Shown piece by piece: positions 35,801-46,745 of a stretch of DNA of 64,000 nt. A program made the position numbers and the translations under genes. Numbering within the stretch: position 1 is the first letter of the stretch; each line of letters starts with the position of its first letter. The notes under the pieces were generated by a model. That model ran no database searches and had not been told where the DNA came from. It saw nothing but the letters and a program-made list of their open reading frames with translations. The stretch lies in assembly GCF_021730395.1 (NCBI RefSeq), contig NC_069365.1, positions 22,976,001-23,040,000 of the forward strand, in the 5' to 3' direction. The stretch comes from Mercenaria mercenaria. Taxonomy: Eukaryota > Mollusca > Bivalvia > Venerida > Veneridae.

Positions 35801-38735
35801 TGAAATTTCGTGGCTTTGGTTAAAACGGCAATTTCGTGGGGATATGTATTCGTGGATTTCAACTTTTGAACACAAAATGAATGGAAGTTTTACATTTCAC
35901 TGGGATTAAATTCCGTGGATTGACTTAACCATGAAATCCACGAAAATTAGTCCCCCACGAATATTAATGAGTTCACAGTACACACCAAGTTTGGTACAGT
36001 TTGCAATATAGGTGTTACAGTCCAATACGCTCTATGGCCATTATTGCTAGCTCAAGAGCATATAACTGCTCAATAAACAGTCGGACCTTACCAAAAATCT
36101 AGATCACATACACAAATGTATTCAAACGTGATAAATATACTTGAAGAAATGATGTCATTAGAGACCATGTGTGTGAAAATAAAAACTGAACAAATTTTTC
36201 TAATCAAGGACATGTAACTTTTGATAAAAATGCCCCATACAGCCCACAATATAACCTGACCAAGGTCTTGTGAAGAAGAAAATGAAGGTGTTTAGTTTAT
36301 ACTAATTTATTTTAGTTTGATTGTGATGAAAGCTTCAAGCTTATTTGAACTACTCTCGAGTCTGCTTCCTGGAAAAACCAGTACAGGTGTCATTAGAGAA
36401 GTCATGATGTTCCGGGGTAGCTTAGTAAACTAGAAGATGCTTTTGTAGAAAAGTGGATGGCTCCCCCAATGCATAGTTCCTGTAGTAACAGGCAAGAAGT
36501 CAATAAGGGACAAGAGCAAAAGTCCAAGCGACACCGATGGTTGGCTGCAACAGAGATCATCTACTCGGTATGTCCAATCATCCCATGAAGTTTCAACATT
36601 CTGGGCCAAGTGGTTCTCAAGTTATGGATTGGAAACAGTTTTTCATGTTCTGGCCCCTGTGACCTTGACCTTTGATAGAGTGACCCCAAATTAATTAGGG
36701 GTCATCTACTCTGCATGTCCAATCATCCTATGAAGTTTCAACATTCTGGGTAAAGTGGTTCTCAAGTTATTGATCAGAAACAGTTTTCCATGTTTAGGCC
36801 CCTGTGACCTTGACCTTTGATAGAGTAGCCCCAAAAATAGAAAGAGGTCATCTATTTGTAAGCCCTATCACCCAATGACGTTTGAAGGTTCTAGGTCAAA
36901 TGATTCTCTAGTTATTGATCGAAAATGAAGTGTGACTGGCAGATGCCCCCTGTGACCTTGACCTTTGATGGAGTGACCCCAAAAACAATAGGGTCATCTA
37001 CTCTGTAAGTTCCATCACCCTATGAAGTTTCAACATCCTTGGTCAAATGGTTCTCAATTTATTGATTGGAAATGGATTTCCATGTTCTGGACCCTGTGAC
37101 ATTGACCTTTAATAGAGTGACCTCAAAATCAACAGCGGTCATCTTCTCTGCATGTACAATCATCCTATGATGTTTCAACATCTGGGTCAATTGGCTCTCA
37201 AGTTATTGATCAGAAATGGTTTTCCATGTTCAGGTCCCTGTGACCTTGACCTTTAACCAAGTGGCCCCAAAATCAATACAGTTCATCTACTCTGCATGTA
37301 CAATCATCCTATGAAATTTCAACATTCTGGGTCAAGTGGTTCTCAAGTTATTGATCGGAAATGGTTTTCCATGTTCAGGCCCCTGTGACCTTGACTTTTG
37401 ATGGAGTAACCCAAAAAAAGTAGGAGTGGTCTACTCCATAAGCCCTACCAACCCATGAAGTTTGAAGGTTCTATGTCAAATGGTTCTCTAGTTATTGATC
37501 AGAAATGAAGTGTGACGGATGGACGAACGGACAGATGGATGGACGTTTCCTACAGATGGACCTTTATTGGGTATTTCTTTTGTTAAAAAGTACCCAATAT
37601 GCTACAAAAAGTACCCAATAAACACTACGGAATGAATAGAATTTACTGTTACCTATTGTTCTCTATACCCAACAAATGTTCATTTGTGGGCTCGGACTGA
37701 CAGACGGACAGGGCAAAAACAATTTGTCTCCCCCAGTCGGGGATAATCAATGGTACATACCTCTTGACCTTATGGTTCAACTTAACCATAATTAAATCTT
37801 GCCTAGATTTGAAGTTTATACACATTCAATTCGAATATTAATCAGATTGGTGAAGAAAAGGAGGCACATACGTGTTAACGTAGTAAAATATGACAACTTG
37901 AAGGATCTTTACCAACTTGACTGACCTGGCTTATGATCAAATATAATGGAGATTGTTTTAGAAATGTAAAAATCAGAAAATAAGTAAGTCAACTGCGGAC
38001 AAAAAGATGAACAAATCAAGGAGAGATTATGGACATCCAACGATTCTAAAATCTCACAATAAGCACTTCATACTGAGGTTAGCATGTAACACTGAAAAGG
38101 CAGGAATGGAGCACAAGACAAAAGGTGAAAACATTACCTCATCTTGTCCAGTTATCAGCCTTATCTTATTCACCTTTGCCTTGGATTTCACTAGTAGTTC
38201 ACACAAACGCAGAAAATTGTACATCTGAAAGAAACAAAAAGAAACAATCATTGGATGAATGAGTCTGCAAACAGTCTAAAAACATTTAAATCAATTTGAT
38301 TCAATACAAGAGAGTTAACATGTTTATTACGATTACATCTAATGACTCATATGGTTTGCATGGACTTAAGCTGAAAAAATTCCTTAATTTTTGTGTGACA
38401 TTTTTACATTTTTTATTTTTCATATTAAGCTATAAAAAAACAAGAGTGCCAGAATGTCACAATATACGCCCGTCACAGCAAATTTCTTTACTCTAGCACC
38501 TGTATCTGCAAATGGAATTTTAATTTTGTGGTTGTTTAGTAATTATTGTAATTCTTTTGTTTTTCTTAATCCACATAAAAACTCCTTACCAGGTAAAGAT
38601 ACCTTAAAATACACCTAAAATTTGAAAGTAACATCTATGGTGTACCACAGAAATGTGGTCTTGGTTTTTCCCTACGGTCAATTATAAAAAAAGTTACAAT
38701 TTAAGTTATTTATAGTAACAACTAAAGGAAGTTAA

Positions 38736-38775
<40 letters not shown>

Positions 38776-41700
38776 CTTACCAGGTAGAGATTGGTCAAAA
38801 TACACCTCAAAATTGGATGTAACATGCATGTTGTACTACAGAAAAGTGGCTCGATTTCCTATGATATATGAAAGTTACATATAGCTATATAGTACAACAT
38901 AGAAGTATTCTAAAGAACCGCCATGAATTGTCATAGGTGTACAATTGTCAGTAATCAAATCCTCCAGATGAAGAAGATCTCGACAGTCATCTATCTGCTT
39001 GTCTATGTGACCTTGTACTTAGACTAGGTACAATGAGTGATCCTTTCGCATGACACTCGTCTCGTGGTGGTGTACAATTGTGCCAAGTTATCATCAAAAT
39101 CCCTCCATGCATGAAGAAGATAATGCTTCGAAAGGTCATTCTTGTATCTGACCTTTGGCCTCTAAGTGTGACCTTGACCTTAGACCTAGGGACCTGGTTC
39201 TTGCGCATGACACACCGTCTCGTGGTGGTGAACATTGTGCCAAATTAAATCAAAATCCCTCCATGCAAGAAGAAGAATGCTCCAAGGTTCATTTTGTATC
39301 TGCCTTTGACCTCTAAGTGTGACGACCTTGACCTAGGGACCCTGGGATCTGGTGTTACTTTGCAATGACATGGAAATCCACAATCTGACTGACTTAGTGA
39401 CCTATTAGAATGGTTTGGAAACCGACATTGTGCTTGCAAGTTTCATCAAAGTCCCTCAATGCATGAAGAAGATATGCTCCAGACAAAGTCATTCTTGAAT
39501 TTGACCTTTGACCTCTAAGTGTGACCTTGACCTTAGATTTAGGGACATGGTTCTTGCACACGACTCTCCGTCTCATGATGGTGAAAAACTGTGCCAAGTT
39601 TTATCAAAATCCCTCCATGCATGAAGAAGATATGCTCCGGACAAAGTCTGTGGACGCCGCCTGCCCGCCCATCCGCCCGCCAGGGGCGTTCCCATAATAC
39701 GTCCCGTTTTTCAAACGGGCGTATAAAAAAAAAAAAAACTGTGTTTAAGGCTTCTACTTGTAAGTACCAATGAGAGCTGTGCCTAACAGGGCATAATACA
39801 CTTGTTGGCAAGCTGAATTGGACAGGGCAGTAAGAACATTGCTACACCCAAGTTGAAAGACAGCATGTCAATCTTATTTCAAGTTATAAACAAGAAACCG
39901 CCTTCCTGACGATACAAATAAAATATCTTTTTTTAGTAAATGGCTCTTTTTTTCTTGTATAAAAAAAGAAACAAACAAAAAAGAGAAAAAGTTAAAGCCA
40001 AGACCAGGCTTACAACCACAGCTCATCTGCTGCCAACCAAAATTTCAACATTTGAAAAGGAACAATGGCCCAACACCTTAGCCCATTGCACCACAGTTTT
40101 TGAAGTACTCTGACTGATTAGGTTTTTGAAGCAGACTGACTGCTGACCTTGAACCTGATCTCGCTGAACCAATAAGCAAACCCAAACTTGATTTTCCTAT
40201 CAGCTACCAATATGCCAAGTTTAACCTAACTATAATTATTCAGCAGAAACTGTTTTTTTTCTATTTCTAGTAACAGTGACATGGAGTTGATTCCTCAGAC
40301 CTTTAAATTTCAGCCTTGGTCTTACTTTAAACAACCAACAGACCAAGTTTCATTTTAATACCTCAACCCAAACTTTGGAACATTATCATGCAAGGTAAAT
40401 GTGGAATTAGTTTGAAATAGTATACTTGTACAATATTTGTAAGGACCAGCAGTTTTTGACAATGCAGACTTTTTATGGTTCCACTATATGCATACAAGGA
40501 AAAGTGACCCCCAACCCCCACTCGGCGGTCATGTTTTTGACGAATCAGAATAATTTCCACAATCTTCATTAGGGTCACCAAAGGAACATTTGAGTAAAAT
40601 TATTCTAAAATTGGGCCTGCTGTTTCAGGCAAGATTTTAATAGTTTGCAATATAATTATACACATAATGGAAAGTGACCACCACCCTGGCGGTCATGTTT
40701 TTTTGAAAAATAGGAATACTTTGAACACTTTGACAGAGGGTTATATAAGGACCATTTGTGTGAAACTACTTCAAAATCAGACGAGTGATTTCTGAGGAGA
40801 TGTTGTTTGAAGATTTTTCTATTTTTACCTTTGGTGGCCCCTATGTGCAAGCAAGTGGAACTGTCTTAACAGTTTTGGAAGAGGACCAACCAAGGAACAT
40901 CCAGGACAGGTTTTATCAACTTCCACCAAAAGAGGAGCTGTTGTTTAAAGAAAAATGTGCATGGTCGGACGCCGGACAGACTGACAGAAGCCAGACGGTG
41001 AGCAATCTCGAAGATATTTTCAAGCCATGTAACTTATTTGTGCAAAATACATTTGATGAGAAGCATGTCTTTGTGAAATTTCAGTCCAATACAAACAGAT
41101 GTTACTGAGATACAGGTTGGCAGTTACACTGTAGTTGCACACAAAACTTCCAAATTTTCAAAGTCAACTAGAACCATAAAATTATTTTAATAATCAGATT
41201 GCACCAAAAATTCTCTTACTTCGTTACTTCAGCAGGTCTGATGACTGGAAAGGATTGTTTGAAGTTACAATCAAATACATATAACATTGTAGTTGTTTTA
41301 TTGAAAAACAGCTTGATAGTTACATGTAAACAGAACTTTGATCACATTTTCTAAGTGGAAATTTTTCATTTTACACTAGAAGTAATCTAGGTTAATTCAG
41401 TAGGGTTTTTAACTGGTGTGTGAAGTGTCTAAATAATTCCTGAGATATGACCTTGTATGAAAAACTTCAACCAAGGTGCAGTGCTTATGCCACAGCAATG
41501 CTGACACTTGGGTGAGTAGAATAGCTCCAACTATTCTTCAGTTAAGCCAAAAAAATTTTCTATGATGTTTCCAGGTCTGTGCGAACCATGGAGTTTAGCT
41601 CAAATTTTTTTTCCTAGATGACCTAGAACTCTACAAATGTGACCTATACTTCATAAAAGAATAACACCATTAGTAGGCTCTATAATGATAACTTGTTGTT

Positions 41701-43319
41701 TTTTTCTATAACATAACCTCAAGGCCCAGTTTTCTTTATCCTAAATGATGCAGTATCAATTTTGTGCGAAATTTTTTAGGTATACAATCAGAATAAGTTC
41801 CATTAAGACTGAACCAAAATTGTAACTTCTTGAGTGGTAAGTGTAAAATAGTTGACAATAACACACAACGAGCACCGGGTGATCACAACCAGCTCTGTAC
41901 TCAGAATTGCTAAACAGAACAAAGACCTACCAGGCAGTGAAGTATACCTGATGTGTAGACCTTATATAGGGGTCCTCCACCGTCACCTCTGTCAAATCTT
42001 CATCCAGGAATCTACCAAACAGTCTCTCAAAGCTGTGTCCTGTAGAATTATTTTCTATATGAATCTGTTCATGGTATTTTCCAGCTGCAAATTTAAAATG
42101 ACCTATGTTAGGCCTGATGCCATAGAAGCACTTTTTAAAATAAATATCTGAAAAGAAAGTGGTTAGTCATTTTAATTACAACAAACCAAAAACTGAAGGC
42201 ATGATTTATCTTGAAAATTTTCAATTTATTCAAAATACATGTGATTCTGGAAAGACATTATATATTCTGCAACCTTCGCAAAATTGTATTATATTTTAAT
42301 AAAGTTACTACATTAAGATGATTCTGCTTTTATGTTGATTACTCCAAAGTTACATCATGCACGTTGGTTAAGTTATTTTAGGTGTTCAAGTCCAGGAAAA
42401 GACAGCCTCGAGCTTTGGTTTCAGCAAGAAAGATGTAACCTGACATGTTTGTTTTTTTAAAGTATCAATTCTTGTATTAAATCATAATCCAAACTAACAA
42501 TAAAAAATGTTTTCTAAAGTTTACCTTCCTTTTCCTGTTCAACTTTCTTCTTCAATTCTTCAGCTCTCTTCATGTATTCATTTATCTTAGCTCTTATTCC
42601 TTCCTTCTTTTCTGCTGGAGTACCTGGTGTTTCAGTTGTTATTAGCGCAGATGAATAGACAATTAGACATATATTTCAAGGTGTGATCCTACAACTAGTA
42701 CCATATTACCAACAGAAATTTACTATATTTTAATACCAATAACTGCGTGTGATATGAAAAGATTTGGGAAGAAAAAGCCTATTAAATAAAGTAGGGTTCA
42801 AAGTTTCCAACTGCAAGAAAACACCATCGCTCAGTTTAATTAATTGGGTTTGCTCAACTGTGAAGCCATTTTAACTGGCTCATTCAGTTTAATTCATCAA
42901 ACTGGTTCTGCAGCTGTGAAATATATCATAACTGGCAAATTCAGTGTAATTTATCAAAGGGTCTGCTCAACTGTGAAGCCATCATAACTGTCTCATTCAA
43001 TTTAATCAATTAAAGGGGTTACTCAACATAGAAGCTATTTTAACTGGCTCAACACTGACCAGCCTCCTTATCAATGTCTAAATTTAAATTTATTTTGGAT
43101 TTCTTAAAATGGGGATTTTTTTTCTGTAGTCTTTTCGAAAGAGTTTGAAGTTTTTTTATTACATGGAAGTACAGTACCTTTAAGGACATCAATTAGTAAC
43201 TGTAGACCTTCCTGGTAACATACAACAGCATCTGCATTCCTCCCTGCTGTGTCCAGCTCCACAGCTCGTGTCAGCACTCTGGTAGCAGATGCTAGTACTC
43301 CAGCCAACTTGTCTGCCAT
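29673..43319 (-). CDS. MITD1: MITD1: MIT domain-containing protein 1, ESCRT-III partner, 6 exons, 252 aa
   Basis: Exons, in transcript order: 43319-43178, 42623-42525, 42084-41948, 38224-38138, 34248-34130 and 29847-29673. All are GT-AG, phases agree (1,1,0,0,2), and the total is 759 nt, 252 residues, near the usual 249 or so. The N-terminal part ([20 protein letters not shown] to about residue 80) is a MIT three-helix domain. A linker [10 protein letters not shown] leads to the conserved C-terminal domain with [40 protein letters not shown] and [20 protein letters not shown]. The family binds ESCRT-III tails through MIT and membranes through its phospholipase-D-like domain, and stabilises the bridge between daughter cells at abscission. 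Intron 5 carries a minisatellite grown from the exon 5 donor. Gene identity rests on recalled family sequence and is strong. Confidence 0.95.
29848..30269 (-). other. MITD1 intron 5, distal part
   Basis: Contains a dispersed-repeat fragment at about 29985-30060 (CTTGCTGCCAGCAGGCTAAA), also known from other bivalve loci, and otherwise unique sequence. Confidence 0.45.
30270..30852. mobile_element. TIR element, 583 bp, non-autonomous DNA transposon
   Basis: Terminal inverted repeats: TACCGTATTTTCCGGACAAT at the left and the complement of TACCGTATTTTCTGGACAAT at the right, 19 of 20 bases matching. Inside, the phrase GCGGCCTATAC recurs in both orientations near each end, making long palindromic arms. 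No coding region. A TA target is likely, since TA forms the outermost TIR bases. Superfamily not assigned. Confidence 0.85.
30849..31032 (-). repeat. Decayed outlier copies of the MITD1 47-bp repeat
   Basis: CTTACTTTATTTCTCTATTATG at about 30855-30877 resembles the exon 5 end and donor read on the - strand. Weaker traces reach to 31032, where element B2 begins. Confidence 0.45.
31033..32871 (+). mobile_element. Family B hairpin-ended element, copy B2
   Basis: Very similar to B1: hairpin AGCCCACCATCAT / GATGGTGGGCT, CCGT microsatellite at about 31085-31126, longer units, then core units with TGACCTAGTGACCT. It closes with hairpin GATCACTCTGTGATC and TCTTGTT. It splits the old part of the 47-bp array in MITD1 intron 5, so it inserted after the array had begun to decay. 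Confidence 0.87.
32872..33284 (-). repeat. Diverged part of the MITD1 47-bp minisatellite
   Basis: About eight loosely spaced units recognisable by a CTTACC- or ATTACC-type core followed by ATTTCTCTRT and a CAGAA or TGAA stretch. Identity to the clean array is low, and it falls with distance from exon 5. Confidence 0.65.
33285..34130 (-). repeat. 47-bp minisatellite made from MITD1 exon 5 end plus splice donor, about 18 units
   Basis: On the - strand a unit reads GTAAGATTGAAATCTTCATT, then GCAAACAG, then TATATGACAGAGACATTTG, and so on to the next GTAAG. The last part copies the exon 5 end: TATGACAGAGACATTTG against CATGATAGAGAAATAAG (HDREI as YDRDI). The intron part, GTAAGATTGAAATC, is the same as at the true donor. 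Because 47 is not a multiple of 3, all three + frames stay open for about 100 codons and look like proteins; they are not. Units with one extra base recur every 142 bases (33729, 33871, 34013), a three-unit higher-order repeat. Confidence 0.93.
34130..34248 (-). CDS. MITD1: MITD1 exon 5 (source of the 47-bp minisatellite)
   Basis: Acceptor AACATCAG, donor GTAAGATTG. Encodes [20 protein letters not shown] to LHDREI plus two bases. The exon end (ACTGCATGATAGAGAAATAAG) and its donor are the template of the array that starts directly behind it on the - strand. Confidence 0.9.
34249..35667 (-). other. MITD1 intron 4, first part, with a SINE remnant
   Basis: At about 34625-34810 the sequence GGTTTTGATTCCTGG (B-box-like) followed by GTATCGTCTGGCAAGGCAAT and GTGACTGCCTCAGCTGACC looks like an old tRNA-derived SINE on the + strand. 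No other feature seen. Confidence 0.5.
35668..35771 (+). mobile_element. Orphan 5' end of an A-like element
   Basis: AAGAAGAGGGCCATTATGGG followed by CCATGATGGCCCT resembles the palindromic head of family A, but it has no A-type core behind it. Probably an abortive or broken copy. Confidence 0.5.
35772..35980. mobile_element. MITE, 209 bp, with TIRs
   Basis: Left end TACTGTAAAATCATTTAAT, right end the complement of TACTGTGAACTCATTAATAT. Inner phrases TTTCGTGG and CCACGAAA repeat in inverted orientation. The outer TA is a likely target duplication. No coding. Confidence 0.8.
36390..37745 (+). mobile_element. Hairpin-ended element relative with about 150-bp core units
   Basis: About six units share CCTGTGACCTTGACCTTTGA and CCTATGAAGTTTCAACATTC. 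A GGACGAACGGACAGATGG tract follows at about 37518-37550, and TCTCCCCCAGTCGGGGATA ends the copy. Between the tract and the end sits a roughly 130-base insert with an inverted TTGGGTA / TACCCAA pair (37567-37600). The 5' end is not sharp. Confidence 0.65.
37746..38137 (-). other. MITD1 intron 4, last part
   Basis: Unique sequence next to the exon 4 donor; nothing supported. Confidence 0.4.
38138..38224 (-). CDS. MITD1: MITD1 exon 4
   Basis: Acceptor TCTTTCAG, donor GTAATG; exactly 29 codons, [19 protein letters not shown] to TGQDE. Phase 0 at both ends. Confidence 0.92.
38440..39725 (+). mobile_element. Family H hairpin-ended element (in MITD1 intron 3)
   Basis: Starts ACAAGAGTGCCAGAATGTCA with ATATACGCCCGT just inside. 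Units of about 160 bases contain GTGACCTTGACCTTAGAC and AAAATCCCTCCATGCA, then a CCGCCCATCCGCCCGCC tract. It ends in hairpin ATACGTCCCGTTT / AAACGGGCGTAT followed by AAAA. An A run of about 33 at 38740-38772 lies inside. The inner CGCCCGT at the start pairs with ACGGGCG at the end. Confidence 0.82.
39726..41947 (-). other. MITD1 intron 3, old repeat sequence
   Basis: Two decayed units (about 40500-40850) share GAAAGTGACC, GGCGGTCATGTTTTT and a downstream TTCTGAGGAG phrase. At 41840-41900 the phrase CACCGGGTGATCACAACCAG recalls the end of a decayed family A copy. The frame at 40785-41108 is part of this repeat. Confidence 0.5.
41948..42084 (-). CDS. MITD1: MITD1 exon 3 (start of C-terminal domain)
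   Basis: Acceptor TTTGCAG, donor GTATAC. Encodes [20 protein letters not shown] to IRSTHQ, ending in phase 0. An inner TACAG lies in frame but would drop the conserved GKYH segment. Confidence 0.92.
42085..42524 (-). other. MITD1 intron 2
   Basis: Short AT-rich intron between exons 2 and 3; nothing else seen. Confidence 0.6.
42525..42623 (-). CDS. MITD1: MITD1 exon 2 (end of MIT domain)
   Basis: Acceptor ACACCAG, donor GTAAAC. Encodes [20 protein letters not shown] and [12 protein letters not shown], the third MIT helix. Confidence 0.92.
42830..43055 (-). repeat. About 57-60-bp tandem repeat in MITD1 intron 1, 4 units
   Basis: Units share CATTCAGTTTAAT, CTCAACTGTGAAGCCAT and ATAACTGGCT, moderately diverged. 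Unlike the intron 5 array it does not start at an exon and carries no donor. Confidence 0.7.
43178..43319 (-). CDS. MITD1: MITD1 exon 1 (MIT domain)
   Basis: ATG at 43319 begins [10 protein letters not shown]; the exon ends LLIDVLK plus one base, donor GTACTG. The frame runs on into the intron, but the next exon matches in phase and family sequence. Confidence 0.92.
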
Positions 43320-44877
43320 AACTGTGTCTCTAAGTATTCCAGTCCTGACAATTAAATATAGTATAGGACAGTGATTTTAAAATTTGAATGTCTTCTAAAA
43401 CATAATTCTTTCAATCAAACAGAAGATAAAATTAATATCAATGAGTAATCTATTTAATAAATAGTATAATCAGGGTTCTCGGAAATGTTTAATTCTGCAT
43501 ATCTGTATGCATACTTTTTGGAAAAGGACGCCAAAATATTCCAACTGCGATTCCCTGCGACGTGTAAAAAATTGTCAAATGCATAGCTTATCAATTACAC
43601 AAAAGAACAACCTTGTCCGAAGTTTGCCTGTCAATCAAAGAAGGAGTTTGCGGTGGCTGCTACGCTCTTGTCCAATCAGAGATTTTGTTTTCCAATAACT
43701 GCATGGTTGATTATATTACCGGTATATATATGCTTTTTTACTAATTGTCATGAAAAACCTCATAGAAGCTTATTCCAGGAAGCTCACATTTTAATACCAA
43801 TATTAATTTTTTCAAAGCAATTAATTACTCATACAACACTTTCCACAACAAGCCAGTCTGATCTTATAAGTGAAAATCATAGTCACAAAAACTTTGTACT
43901 CAATTAAAACACCATAATCAGTCAGAAACATGTAAGACACATACTAGTATACAGGGAGCCTCTATGTTTACTCTGTGCAACTGCAATTTTGTACAAAAAA
44001 TAAATATATTTAACATAAATTGCTAGTCCTGTTTGCAGAGCTTAAATCATGTTACAAGCATTACCTGCTAAAGAGTAACAATAGCTAACAACAGCTGATA
44101 GTCCTGTATGCATAGCCATAATATTATGTCCTGTAAGGCTGTAGGCATACAGACACTAAACAGGAAAATTGAATGAGAAAAAATGGTAGACTCGCATAAT
44201 GGAGGATTTAAATTGTCCTCAGTTTTTTTTGCTCTGTAGAGCTATTTTCCTTTTACTTTCTTTGCAATATTTTTGCTGAAATCACATGACAGATCTATCC
44301 CTGACATGTAGGTAGCATTTCCATACTGAAATAATAACATGACAGATTTTGTCATGGATACTTAAATCATACAACACCACTGCAATTCGTAGACATAGTA
44401 CTAGAGATCAATCAATGACACAAATTAATCCTATCCTGCAATTACCTGTTCACCTGCATGACAAAAGTTAATAGGAATAATGAAGTAAATGTATGGTTAA
44501 AATCTTAGTGATATGTCAATTCATTGTAATGTCAATTTTCATGGTAAATACTGAAGAGTTTTTTCTTGTTTTTATATGTGATGTGTGATATGGTACAAAT
44601 AACATTATATCTAAATTTCAGCTTAAATAGTGAATCTGAATTTATTTTATTAGACTTTTAAAAAACATTTTCTGACATTACACAATAATGGTGTATTTGA
44701 CAACTTTTCTGCATTGAGATAAGTTCTTCCCGCAATAATCCAGGTATAATTGGGGATTACATATTTATCAGTGACTTGATAGGTAGGACTATCTGCAAGG
44801 GCAGCTACATGGAAATTAAAGAAGAGGTTTCAGAAAATCTTAGATAATATACTTCAAAATGATCAAATCAAGACAAG
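43320..44877. other. MITD1 upstream region
   Basis: Must hold the MITD1 promoter. Contains the inverted partner (44213-44375) of the repeat at 10775-10925. Frames at 43507-43907 lack support. Confidence 0.45.
44213..44375 (-). repeat. Dispersed repeat, inverted partner of 10775-10925
   Basis: Shares GCTCTGTAGAGCTATTTTCC and TGACATGTAGGTAGC, in reverse complement, with the copy in CUB intron 2, 33 kb away. Confidence 0.65.
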
Positions 44878-45817
44878 AACTAGAGCTGCTTTTGAGAAAA
44901 CTGCATGTCTCCCAGAACGCAGCCTAGTCATCTAAATAGTAAGTCAGTCTTTCTTTACTGTTTACTCACTACAAATATACCTTTGAAGAGTAAAAAGGCT
45001 GATTTTGGGTAGTCAAGGACAGAATTCGGAAGTCCCTGGGCCAATTTGGCTAGTTATTGAACTTGGCCGAGGACTTATATAGCACTCTTGAATTCTTCAA
45101 AGTAGAATATTTTTGAGCATGTTTTTTGATCAAATCAAGACAAGAACAATAGCTTCTTTTGAGAAAACTGCATGTTTCCCACAACTGCCTAACAATCTAA
45201 ATAGTAAGTCAGTCTTTCTTTACTGTTTACTCACTACAAATATACCTTTGAAGAGTAAAAAGGCTGATTTTGGGTAATTCAAGGGCGTCCCTGGGCCGAT
45301 TTGGCTAGTTATCAAACTTGGTCGAGGACTTATGGTCAAACACATTTTGGTCAAGTTTGGTGAAGATCATCCCGTCCCTAGATTTGCCGCCTAATGCCAC
45401 TCTTTGCCACTTATTTCCATGTTAAAAGGGTGGCAATTGGTGGAAATAGCTGGCATTAGCTGGCGTTTGGTGTAATTCAACTCTTTTTTCCAATAAGTGG
45501 TAAATTTGCCACCAAAAGCCACTTTATTTTGGTGGCATTTAGGTGGCATTAGGTGTAAATTTGAACATTGTTTTTCTTTATGGTGGCAGGAAGGTGGAAA
45601 TAGGTGGAAAGTAGAACATAGTTCTTTTTCATGGTGTAAACTGAGCGGCGTTTAGTGGAAAATAGGGACTTTGAAAATTTTTTTGGTGGCGAATAGGTGG
45701 AAAAAAACTTAGAAATTTTTGTGATGTTTGATTTAGAAGCAAACTGGAAGACATTGGATTACCCTTGCCAAAAATCTTCACATGGACTCTGCTTGGAATC
45801 AAGGTGTAATTGTTTTT

Positions 45818-46000
45818 TGTTTTTGTTTTTTTTTTTTGTTGGATTTAACGTCGCACCGACACATGATAGGCCATATGGCGACTTTCCAGCTTTAATGGTG
45901 GAGGAAGACCCCAGGTGCCCCTCCGTGCATTATTTCATCATGAGCGGGCACCTGGGTAGAACCACCAACCTTCCGTAAGCCAGCTGGATGGCAAAGTGTA
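45818..46000 (-). mobile_element. Truncated SINE inside the foldback-like element
   Basis: After a T-rich stretch, GGATTTAACGTCGCACCGAC, GCCATATGGCGACTTTCCAG and CCCCAGGTGCCCCTCCGTGC match the body of a SINE I recognise as widespread in bivalves, in reverse orientation. The tRNA-like head that should lie to its right is missing, so the copy is 5'-truncated. Confidence 0.65.
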
Positions 46001-46099
46001 ATGGACACTAAATGTCAAACTTCAGGCCTAACTGACACGGACCCTGGCTTTGCTAAAACTCCACATTGACAACAGCTCGTAGAACACAGAAATACCCCC

Positions 46100-46745
46100 C
46101 TTGATGCATTCAGTAACTGTACAAGAAACAAAAATCATTTGGTCAGTGTGCACTGGACGTCTGATGTACTGACCTCAAATCAATAATTATGGGTCATTTA
46201 CCAGTCATAAGTGACTTCTGCATCAAATGTGATCTTAGACCAAAGTTATTGGGCAAAAAAGTTCTAGTGTTCTGGGTCAATGTGACCTAGACCTTTGATC
46301 AACTGACCTCAAAATCAATAGGGGTCGTCTGCTGGTCATGATCAACGTCCCTATTTATTTTCATGATCATAGTACTAAGAGTTCTCAAATTAACATCCGG
46401 AAACAACTTAACTGTTTCAGTTCACTGTGACCTTGAGCTTTGACCTACTGAACTCATAATCTATAGGGGATATCTGCTAGTTATGATCAACCTTCCCATT
46501 CACTTTCATGATCCTAGGCCCAAGAGCACTAGCGTTATCATCTGGAAACCTTTGACCTACTGGCTTCCAAGTCAATAGGGGTCACTGCTGGTCATGACGA
46601 ACCTCCATATAAAGTTTCATGATCTTAGGACCAAGTGTTCTTGAGTTACCATCGGGAAACCGATTGTTCTACATACCAAACGACCAACAGACTGACAGAC
46701 CGACTGACCGACATCAGCAAAACAGTATCACGTACCCAGACTCCT
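46100..46745 (+). mobile_element. Decayed hairpin-type element inside the foldback-like element
   Basis: About four units of roughly 150 bases share TGACCTACTGACCTC-type phrases, AATAGGGGTC, CTGCTGGTCATGA and TTTCATGATC. A GACTGACAGACCGACTGACC tract follows at about 46690. The closing hairpin is not recognisable. Confidence 0.6.

Noticed and set aside
38987-39811. Overlapping - strand frames of 64-90 codons
   Set aside because: They are antisense readings of the family H core units and share repeated segments for that reason.
40785-41108. 107-codon frame with ordinary-looking composition
   Set aside because: It begins inside a decayed repeat unit that occurs twice nearby and has no splice partners; it lies antisense in a MITD1 intron.
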